This document shows, one piece after another, positions 54,364 through 60,289 of a stretch of 60,289 nucleotides of DNA; position 1 is the first letter of the stretch; each line of letters opens with the position of its first letter. The stretch spans positions 1-60,289 of the forward strand of contig JAHLWT010000315.1 in NCBI GenBank assembly GCA_019057775.1, written 5' to 3'. The stretch is from Promethearchaeota archaeon (GTDB lineage Archaea; Asgardarchaeota; Lokiarchaeia; Sigynarchaeales; SOKP01). Below the pieces are notes generated by a model. That model was not told where the DNA came from. It searched no databases and worked only from the letters and a program-made list of their open reading frames with translations. The position numbers and the translations under genes are program-made.

Positions 54364-54963
54364 ATGGGAGATTCTAATAGTGAAGATAAAGGGGATATCA
54401 TTCAATTCATCAAAGAAGCTAATGAAAAATCAGATAAACTAACTTCCATACTTGAAAAATTTGGACTTGACATAATTACAAAAATGGGGCAAACTAATTC
54501 AAAAATTAGTATGCTAACAGATAAAATTAATGAGTTAAATAAAGCTACAATCGAAATCAAATCCCTAACACCTCAACTAAAAAATATCATCGAACATCAA
54601 AAAATTCTTGAAGCTGAACTTGATTTAATTCGCTCCTTAGTTCAAAAATCAAATGTCTCATTTCGACCAAAAGATATTGTCAAAGATGAAGTTGAACGTG
54701 ATACGTCAGCAACAGATAAAAAACAAAATATTATTGATCAGTTTAATGAATTAAAAGAAGTTGTAAATGAAGTTGATAAACCGGCATCAGTTATAGAACG
54801 CCTTGAAAATATTAAAGAGGACATCTTTATTTATAAGGGAGGTCATAGGATCTTATATGAAATCGCTAAACTTGTTAAGAAACTAGAAGGAAATGAAACA
54901 CTCCCTGATGATTTAAAAGAGATTACAAAAGAAAAAATCGTATTCTGGATTAATAAACTTTAG
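54364..54963 (+). CDS. Coiled-coil protein of unknown function
   Basis: 199 residues from the ATG at 54364; a GTG at 54355 is an alternative. Residues about 15-105 form heptad coiled coil (MGQTNSKISMLTDKINELNK), followed by a charged linker and a C-terminal helical part (VIERLENIKEDIFIYKGGHR; EKIVFWINKL). No signal peptide or catalytic motif. Family not recognised. Probably an oligomeric scaffold. Confidence 0.6.
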   Translation: MGDSNSEDKGDIIQFIKEANEKSDKLTSILEKFGLDIITKMGQTNSKISMLTDKINELNKATIEIKSLTPQLKNIIEHQKILEAELDLIRSLVQKSNVSFRPKDIVKDEVERDTSATDKKQNIIDQFNELKEVVNEVDKPASVIERLENIKEDIFIYKGGHRILYEIAKLVKKLEGNETLPDDLKEITKEKIVFWINKL

Positions 54964-55177
54964 TTTGTGAGTTCTAGCTATTTTTGTAGAAATAATGAGA
55001 TGAGAGAGAATTTGAAGAGAAGTAATGCTTTAGAAAATAAGTTGATAAAAAGTTACTTAGGTTTCTTAGTCTTCTCTCTCTCAGTGAAGTTAAGGAAAAA
55101 GTGATCACTTTGAATGTACGCGAAGAGATATTTAAATCCCACTATTTTTAAATTAAAATGTGAAAAAATTAGATTAA

Positions 55178-55759
55178 TTAATCCTTTAGTTTTGAAATAG
55201 CAGCTAACTCTGCCATTTTTTGAAATATAGAAGAAACATTCTCACCTGTTAAAGCTGATGTTTCATAAAATTGAGCATTAATTTTTTGGCTCAAATGTTC
55301 TGCCATAGGTTGTATAATTTTTCGGTCATCCTTTAAATCTATTTTATTACCTATTAAAATCCGTGGAATTCCTGATAATCCGTATTTAACTGATGTTGAA
55401 AACCAATTGTTTACATTACTGAAAGAACTGGAGCGAGTAGTATCATAAACCAACATCATTCCATCTGCTCCATTGAAATAAGGTCGATGTAACATATAGA
55501 ATTGGGGCTGACCGGCTATGTCCCAAAGCATCAGAGAAACTAGGATATCCTTTCCCGTATCATCCTTTATTGTAACTTGCTCCTTGACAATGTTTACACC
55601 AACGGTGGGTATGTACTCGGATTCAAATTTTTCAGAGGAGAATTTTCTCAAAAGGCTTGTTTTGCCTACTGCAGGGTCACCAACAACAATTATTTTAAAA
55701 ATATATTCAGTTCTCTCGTGAAAAATCAATTTTTCTCCGGGTTCATTATTCTCTGTCAT
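55178..55759 (-). CDS. Rab/Ras-like small GTPase
   Basis: 193 residues, a single G domain. G1 is VGDPAVGKTSLLRKF (26-40), G2 YIPTVGVNIV with Thr52, G3 LWDIAGQPQF (78-87), G4 IGNKIDLKDD (136-145) and G5 ETSALTGENV (166-175). All five motifs are intact and eukaryote-like, including the Gln of WDxAGQ. There is no C-terminal Cys for prenylation, as in other archaeal homologues, so membrane attachment would need a partner. Transcribed alone. One of three GTPases in the window. Confidence 0.92.
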   Translation of the reverse strand: MTENNEPGEKLIFHERTEYIFKIIVVGDPAVGKTSLLRKFSSEKFESEYIPTVGVNIVKEQVTIKDDTGKDILVSLMLWDIAGQPQFYMLHRPYFNGADGMMLVYDTTRSSSFSNVNNWFSTSVKYGLSGIPRILIGNKIDLKDDRKIIQPMAEHLSQKINAQFYETSALTGENVSSIFQKMAELAAISKLKD

Positions 55760-55832
55760 GATTATTTTAAGATATGAATCTTTTTCGATTTTTATTTAAT
55801 AATGTAATGAAGTTCCAATATAAAAATTTTAA

Positions 55833-56384
55833 TTATCGGAATGAATTTTTAAGTTGAAATTTTCTGGAAATTTGGAATTTTGATGATTTAAAATTATCAC
55901 GAGATATAAAGTAAATTTCATCTAAAAGGAAATTTAAAGGTTTCCAATTATTTTGTAAATCGTTAATTATCCTTCCTATTCTACCTTTCCCCTTTATTTG
56001 CCCAACACTCAAATGGGGTGTAAAACCATTTTTAAATTTATTTACATCATCACAATCTGGGATAAGTTTAAGAAAGTGTGATTGAATTTGCCTTATCAGA
56101 TTAACTGGTTCCGGATTTAACCACATTGTATGCTGTTGATTTTTATGACTAAAATAATGAAAACTATTAAGATTAATTTCAAATGGTTTTATCGTCCTAC
56201 ATTTATCTATAAACATCTGTTCTATCGCTGGATATTCCTTTTCAGGCCTGAAGGGGTGAAATAATGTTATGTGAGGCATCCATCTATTAATGTGGCGATC
56301 ATGAATTTCGCGGATCTCTTGGATTGGGAGCCATATACTTTTTGGTGGTATTATTACCACTGCGGATGAATAGACTTTACTCAT
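55833..56384 (-). CDS. 2H phosphoesterase (LigT/CPDase-like)
   Basis: 183 residues. The two HxT/S motifs are PHITLFHPF (His38, Thr40) and TPHLSVGQI (His124, Ser126), with the core of the 2H superfamily around them. Members include RNA 2',3'-cyclic phosphodiesterases and 2'-5' RNA ligases. No extra domain. Possibly RNA end processing. It lies 73 bp upstream of the GTPase on the same strand. Confidence 0.8.
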   Translation of the reverse strand: MSKVYSSAVVIIPPKSIWLPIQEIREIHDRHINRWMPHITLFHPFRPEKEYPAIEQMFIDKCRTIKPFEINLNSFHYFSHKNQQHTMWLNPEPVNLIRQIQSHFLKLIPDCDDVNKFKNGFTPHLSVGQIKGKGRIGRIINDLQNNWKPLNFLLDEIYFISRDNFKSSKFQISRKFQLKNSFR

Positions 56385-56545
56385 GAAGATTTCTTGGGAA
56401 TATAACTTATGAAATTCAAGTAAGAATTGAAAGTAACAAGTAAGATATGTTCATAATGTTTAAAAAATTTTCAAATTTGTAATAAATTTAAATTCAAGAA
56501 TAACTATACTAAAAATTAAGAACACTGAGAGAGAGAAATTTACAT

Positions 56546-56974
56546 TTGAATCGTATTAGTACAAAAATATTTGCTTGTTTTTATTTCTGTTTTGGGAGTG
56601 TTGATATGATAATAAGGCTTTTGATGAAATTCTGCTTTCAAGCAGAGGGAGGAATGTATCCAATGCTTTTATGGAACCCCATAAGACTTGTCCCGGTTGT
56701 TATTTTTCTCTTTGGATTAACAATTTATTCAGGCATTCAAATTCTCAAAATTGAATTTTCTAAAGCTCTAAAATTTGGAATTCTCATAGTATTATTTAAT
56801 GCTCTTAGCTTATTTCTTGATACGAGTTTTATATTATCTTTCGATTACATTTCACCATTAATAGGGTATTATCTCGAGATAATTTCTCTCATCTTTTTCT
56901 TAATTTCGCTTCTAGTTTTGCTATGTTATTTGAAATTTGGTAATACACTCTCCATCAATAAAATAAAATCCTAA
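56546..56974 (+). CDS. Small four-helix membrane protein of unknown function
   Basis: 142 residues from a TTG preceded by GAGAGAGAG. Four hydrophobic segments (KIFACFYFCFGSVDMIIRLL; LVPVVIFLFGLTIYSGI; FGILIVLFNALSLFLD; LEIISLIFFLISLLVLLCYL) with short polar loops. Family not recognised. It is followed 35 bp later by the PUA-protein gene. Confidence 0.55.
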   Translation: MNRISTKIFACFYFCFGSVDMIIRLLMKFCFQAEGGMYPMLLWNPIRLVPVVIFLFGLTIYSGIQILKIEFSKALKFGILIVLFNALSLFLDTSFILSFDYISPLIGYYLEIISLIFFLISLLVLLCYLKFGNTLSINKIKS

Positions 56975-57009
56975 ATTTTAAGTTAATTAAAGTTTATAAT
57001 ATAATCGCG

Positions 57010-57516
57010 ATGAAAATTAAACAAAGACATTTCGTCCGTAAATCCGATCTTAAACCAATTAAGGAAGATATCTTAAAGCAGTATGATCAAAAATTTGTTG
57101 ATCAAATATTTCCTGTAAAGTGTAATGTGGAAATTATACAAACTGAAGTAGGTGATACATTGTATGCTGTAAATAACACCTTAAAATTATGGAGATCGAG
57201 TGATGGATATATCCCTGTCCTAAAGTTGCTAATAAATAAAAAGGTAGATTTAAAAAAGGTAATCGTGGACATGGGAGCAATCAGGTATGTTACTAATGGA
57301 GCGGATGTTATGCGTCCTGGAATAACTCATATAGATCCTGACATACAAAAAGGGGACATTATACAGATCGTTGATGAGACACATAGTAGAGCTTTAGCAA
57401 TAGGTAAAGCAATGTTTAATTCTTCAGATATGGAATCACGAAGTTCTGGAAAAGTTATAAAGAATATTCACACAATCCAAGATTCTATATGGGAATTTGA
57501 AAAAGAATTTAAATAA
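57010..57516 (+). CDS. PUA-domain RNA-binding protein (MCT-1-like)
   Basis: 168 residues. Residues about 80-155 are a PUA domain: KVIVDMGAIRYVTNGADVM, then RPGITHIDPDIQKGDIIQIV and ALAIGKA. The N-terminal 75 residues are alpha/beta and correspond to the MCT-1/Tma20-type pre-PUA region in position. Archaeal homologues are thought to act on RNA or ribosomes. No catalytic domain. Its last 8 bp overlap the convergent unknown gene. Confidence 0.85.
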   Translation: MKIKQRHFVRKSDLKPIKEDILKQYDQKFVDQIFPVKCNVEIIQTEVGDTLYAVNNTLKLWRSSDGYIPVLKLLINKKVDLKKVIVDMGAIRYVTNGADVMRPGITHIDPDIQKGDIIQIVDETHSRALAIGKAMFNSSDMESRSSGKVIKNIHTIQDSIWEFEKEFK

Positions 57517-57808
57517 ATTCTGACTGGAGAATTGAATCAAACATTCCTCTTTCAGGTTCAAGAAGCATATTAATGGGAGAACTTTCTATTTCATAAGAAT
57601 CTAAAAGATAACCACATTCTTTAAATTTGCACAAATTAATAATGATTTTAAGCCCCTCCTCAAGAATTTTCTTATCTTTAGTCCCATCTGACACCTGCAT
57701 TAATTTAATTATTGAATTAGACTTCCATAAAACATTTTCTTGAAAATTATTATCCAGACCAACAAAATCTTCAAAAATTTCTGTAAAAAACTCAGCTTCT
57801 GAAATCAT
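57509..57808 (-). CDS. Hypothetical protein
   Basis: 99 residues from the ATG at 57808; an upstream TTG at 57829 is less likely. Mostly helical and acidic (ISEAEFFTEIFEDFVGLDNN; ILEEGLKIIINLCKFKEC). No motif recognised. It is convergent with and overlaps the PUA gene by 8 bp, so it may be marginal, but its composition is protein-like. Confidence 0.5.
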   Translation of the reverse strand: MISEAEFFTEIFEDFVGLDNNFQENVLWKSNSIIKLMQVSDGTKDKKILEEGLKIIINLCKFKECGYLLDSYEIESSPINMLLEPERGMFDSILQSEFI

Positions 57809-57829
57809 TTTTAGCCTATACCACCTCAA

Positions 57830-58411
57830 CCCTTAACTTATTTTAGGCAAATCTTTTCTCTCTTTTATTACAAGTATCTATTAAGGCGTTAACATTTTTT
57901 AATCCCATTAAAAAAAAATTATTACGTTATGCTATTACAAACATTCTTAATTTATTCAAATCTGTATGAAATCGTTAAAAAATACTTAATCATGCGTCGA
58001 AAATCATTTACCAAAATTTTATTTACATTTTAGTAAGTATTTTGCTTTTAAATTGCAATTTTACATCTCACTTACCAATGAACAATATAAAAATTTTTGA
58101 AATTAGAATTCTGGTGTTATCTACATATAACTGCTTTTTCTCGAGTAGAAGTCAACCCCAAGTAATTTTTTTGTAGTAAATAGTACTCAAATTTTTACTT
58201 TGTTATTTATAAGGGAATTTGAAATAATTATTTCTTGTGGAGTATAAAACTCAAGGACCTCAAAATTGATGTGATGTGTTCTTTGCATATTACATTGATG
58301 ATATATTATACTATAATTGGTCCTAAGTTTATATTACTAGGAACTATATGTCGATGATGTTAACGAGTATATTGAAAAGTATATCTCGATGACTCACCAT
58401 AAAAAAAAAGG
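57830..58411. other. 582-bp intergenic region
   Basis: AT-rich. A possible hairpin lies at about 58008-58038 (TTTACCAAAAT and ATTTTAGTAAG arms). Positions about 58340-58430 keep an open frame (DDVNEYIEKYISMTHHKKKG, then WCVEKK and stop) that would join the next gene through a one-base slip in an A8 run. Nothing else recognised. Confidence 0.4.
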
Positions 58412-58429
58412 TTGGTGTGTGGAAAAAAA

Positions 58430-58729
58430 ATGAGTATGTATCGATCATATTTTTTAAAAAATGGATTTTACGCTAAGAAAGGAAATGAAAAAGTTGTTCA
58501 CGCAGATAAAGTGTATATTAAACACACTTCAGAGATAGGTGGAATTTATGCTATTGTTCAGAATGACAGAAAGGGAGTTAAATTAGTAGCTGATGGGAGT
58601 GAATTTTTCTTTAATAATTTTGATAAATTAGATATTTTCTTGAATCGACTCCAACAGAGAAAAGATGAGTTCATGAGAATTCTCAAGAGAAAAGACATTT
58701 CACAAAAACTACGAATGTTAGAGCTTTAA
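58430..58729 (+). CDS. Hypothetical protein
   Basis: 99 residues from the ATG at 58430. Basic, beta-rich first half (SYFLKNGFYAKKGNEKVVHA; GGIYAIVQNDRKGVKLVADG), then a helical basic end (RLQQRKDEFMRILKRKDISQ). Family not recognised. An open frame just upstream ending in WCVEKK suggests it may once have had a longer N-terminus, separated by the A8 run at 58422-58429. Confidence 0.5.
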   Translation: MSMYRSYFLKNGFYAKKGNEKVVHADKVYIKHTSEIGGIYAIVQNDRKGVKLVADGSEFFFNNFDKLDIFLNRLQQRKDEFMRILKRKDISQKLRMLEL

Positions 58730-58927
58730 ATTTTTTTCATTTCATATTTCTAAGATTTTTTATTGGTACACAGGTCTAAGTCCTGTTTGAAAATGCCTAA
58801 GTTGTAATTCCGCTCCTCGAGAGATTTTTACTTTAGGGATTTTATTTTTATAAAGCTCTATAACTGCTACTACGGCATAGTCTATAAAAAAAAAAAGAAT
58901 TAAAAATATGTTTTTTAGTATGAGAAT

Positions 58928-59224
58928 TTACCTTGTCTTTTTTGCCTTATTTCGGACAGTTTTATTCAATGTATAACTTACCGTGATCAATGTAAAAATC
59001 AATATTAAGAAAGGTGAAGGTCCAGGGATAGGACTTACTGTAGCACCATTACCATTTCCAGGATCTGGTTCTGGTTCAATTACTGTTACTATAACTGTTT
59101 TAGGAACACCGTATAACCCATAAATATCATTGTACTGAATCGTGTAATTAAATATACCCATTGTAGATGTATCAACTGGATAATTAATAACTACACCATT
59201 TGTCCAGGCTGTCCACTGTCCCAT
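58928..59224 (-). CDS. C-terminal part of a surface repeat protein (frameshifted)
   Basis: 98 codons. It starts inside an Ig-like repeat (WTAWTNGVVINYPVDTS; GIFNYTIQYNDIYGLYGV), then a linker (PEPDPGNGNGATVSPIPGPS), a hydrophobic helix (PFLILIFTLITVSYTL) and a basic end (NKTVRNKAKKTR). This is a C-terminal membrane or sorting anchor. The upstream frame stops 41 bp past this start; one G removed from GATGGGACAG near 59220 would join them into one gene. Confidence 0.65.
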   Translation of the reverse strand: MGQWTAWTNGVVINYPVDTSTMGIFNYTIQYNDIYGLYGVPKTVIVTVIEPEPDPGNGNGATVSPIPGPSPFLILIFTLITVSYTLNKTVRNKAKKTR

Positions 59225-60289
59225 CTACTAAAACACGGTATTGTCCTCCTGCAAAATCATCGTAAAGTGTCCATGGAATAGCCCAAGTAGAGTTTTGGGG
59301 CACAGTATCCATAATTCCAATGTCATCTGCAGTCGGAACTGCGTTTGTTATTGTTACGTATACTAAATCTGGAATACCAATTTCACCATACATATCATGA
59401 TATTCAATAGTGTAATTAAAAATCCCAGGAGCAGTACGATCTATGGGTACATTTAGTATCGTGCCACTGGTCCAAGCTGTCCAGTTCCTCCATAAATAGT
59501 AATCATTATTACTGTCATTTGCCCAAACGCGATAGTTGCCTCCACCAAAGTCATCTTTAAATCTCCAATCTATCGTTTCTGAACCTCCTGCTGTTGTTGT
59601 TATTGGACTTGGGTGGTTTGAAGTTGGAATTGCATCGGTAATTGTTACGATAACCGTGTCTGAAAGTCCATATTGACCTAAATCATCATGATATTCAAGA
59701 GTATAGTTAAAATCTCCTGGAGCAGTGCGATTAATTTCTACGCTGAAACCGGAATTAGGACTCCAAGAGGTCCAATTCTCCCACACGTAATAATTACCCT
59801 GAGTATTATTAGCCCATACACGATATTGCACACCAGATCCCCAATCTTCATCATTTATTTCCCAATCTATTGTTTCTGTCGTATTATAAGATGTTATTAC
59901 ACTTCCGGGATGATTTGATGTTGGTGGTTTATCATTTCTTAAAAATTGACCATAAATGTCGTTTTTAGAGCCCATTTCATCAACCCAAATGATGAAAACA
60001 CTCCATCCGACTATTTCAGCATCGATAAGGTCTTCGTCCCCTTGGTCACCTGCAGCTGTACAAATTGCAGTACCATTATCTTCCCATTGCCCAATCCCAT
60101 TGGAATTAATTTTCTGAGCATAAATATCATAACTCGATCCTCTTTGATCCAACCAGATGATGGTTGCCCCACCACTTCCATCTGAAACAAACTTTGGACT
60201 CCCTTCGTCACCTGCTGCTGTACAAATTGCTGTTCCATTATCTTCCCATTGCCCAATCCCATTGGAATTAATTTTCTGAGCATAAATAT
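59184..60289 (-). CDS. Surface protein with propeller-like and Ig-like repeats, 5' end outside window
   Basis: At least 368 codons, open to the right edge of the window. The visible part begins with two copies of a 54-residue repeat (IYAQKINSNGIGQWEDNGTA; ICTAAGD; ATIIWLDQRGSSYD) of a type found in beta-propeller surface proteins. Two Ig-like repeats of about 95 residues follow (TSNHPSPITTTAGGSETIDW; YRVWANDSNNDYYLWRNW; PGIFNYTIEYHDMYGEIG) and a third that is interrupted. The frame ends at KWCSY, one base out of register with the C-terminal anchor. The N-terminus and signal peptide are not visible. Confidence 0.7.
   Translation of the reverse strand, partial: IYAQKINSNGIGQWEDNGTAICTAAGDEGSPKFVSDGSGGATIIWLDQRGSSYDIYAQKINSNGIGQWEDNGTAICTAAGDQGDEDLIDAEIVGWSVFIIWVDEMGSKNDIYGQFLRNDKPPTSNHPGSVITSYNTTETIDWEINDEDWGSGVQYRVWANNTQGNYYVWENWTSWSPNSGFSVEINRTAPGDFNYTLEYHDDLGQYGLSDTVIVTITDAIPTSNHPSPITTTAGGSETIDWRFKDDFGGGNYRVWANDSNNDYYLWRNWTAWTSGTILNVPIDRTAPGIFNYTIEYHDMYGEIGIPDLVYVTITNAVPTADDIGIMDTVPQNSTWAIPWTLYDDFAGGQYRVLVDGTVDSLDKWCSY
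60073..60289 (-). repeat. 162-bp period tandem repeat in the surface protein
   Basis: The 55 bp 60073-60127 and 60235-60289 are identical, 162 bp (54 codons) apart, and the sequence between is partly similar. The second copy is cut by the window edge, so the array probably continues to the right. Such exact copies suggest recent amplification or concerted change, and are a place where an assembly may collapse. Confidence 0.85.

Noticed and set aside
58740..58870. Possible tRNA-like stretch (ACACAGGTCTAAGTCCTGT)
   Set aside because: No acceptor stem, T-loop consensus or cloverleaf could be built. No tRNA or rRNA gene was found in the window.
60011..60283. Minus-strand frame with repeats of KLIPMGLGNGKIM
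   Set aside because: Out-of-frame reading of the 162-bp repeat of the surface protein; the frame encoding IYAQKINSNGIGQW is the real one.
1..60289. CRISPR array or insertion sequence
   Set aside because: No regularly spaced direct repeats and no transposase gene or terminal inverted repeats were seen; the only tandem repeats are inside the surface protein and a short GATTGTTAAAT pair.

Overview
The window looks like a piece of an Asgard archaeal chromosome, most probably of the Lokiarchaeia type. The DNA is very AT-rich and genes sit on both strands in short operons. TATA-like boxes and many TTG starts fit archaea, as do archaeal signature enzymes: a geranylgeranyl reductase-family flavoprotein, an archaeal-type aldolase for aromatic biosynthesis, a stand-alone ERCC4 nuclease and a PUA protein. 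Eukaryote-like parts point to Asgard: three small GTPases (two fused to longin- or roadblock-like domains), a lone copy of the same longin-like domain, a V4R/Bet3-like protein and a TPR protein ending in a RING-like eight-cysteine domain. The lineage is inferred from gene content; no rRNA or tRNA gene was seen.

Layout. 0-5.5 kb: two uroporphyrinogen-decarboxylase-fold (corrinoid methyltransferase-like) genes, the first interrupted; a geranylgeranyl reductase homologue; a PAS protein; a metallo-beta-lactamase-fold hydrolase. 5.6-18.6 kb: a two-gene operon of large winged-helix/coiled-coil proteins, divergent from a tandem family of giant surface proteins. The surface proteins have N-glycosylation-rich Ig-like ectodomains, one C-terminal membrane helix and a conserved basic cytoplasmic tail. 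Two copies are joined head to tail and separated only by a one-base frameshift. 18.7-24.2 kb: an acetyltransferase, three beta-oxidation genes (thiolase, enoyl-CoA hydratase, 3-hydroxyacyl-CoA dehydrogenase) and an Arf/Rag-like GTPase. 24.3-31.0 kb: a V4R-like protein, a macrodomain protein, two low-molecular-weight tyrosine phosphatases, a SIR2-like/TPR protein and L-aspartate oxidase. This stretch is rich in NAD and ADP-ribose functions. 31.1-35.3 kb: aldolase, tail-anchored subtilisin, YdjM-like membrane protein, ERCC4 nuclease and a transglutaminase-like protein. 35.4-41.6 kb: a MacB/FtsX-type ABC operon (permease and two ATPases) divergent from a TetR regulator, with two matching palindromic operators between them.

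41.7-52.2 kb is visibly rearranged. It holds a second hydroxyacyl-CoA dehydrogenase whose 3' end recurs as a decayed copy 1 kb away, a VapBC-type module, a truncated HicA behind an intact HicB, a frameshifted nuclease-like gene, and three copies of one gene's last codons. Among these lie a creatininase-family gene, a TauE/SafE permease, a divergent phosphohexomutase and a longin-GTPase fusion. 52.2-60.3 kb holds the TPR/RING-like protein, a coiled-coil protein, a Rab-like GTPase, a 2H phosphoesterase, a PUA protein, several unknowns, and the 3' part of a repeat-built surface protein that leaves the window on the right.

Several genes are broken by one-base shifts, some in short homopolymers. 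They may be real pseudogenes or assembly indels; the sequence alone cannot decide. The best candidates for something undescribed are the tandem ectodomain/basic-tail family next to the coiled-coil operon, and the SIR2-TPR/macrodomain/phosphatase/NadB neighbourhood.
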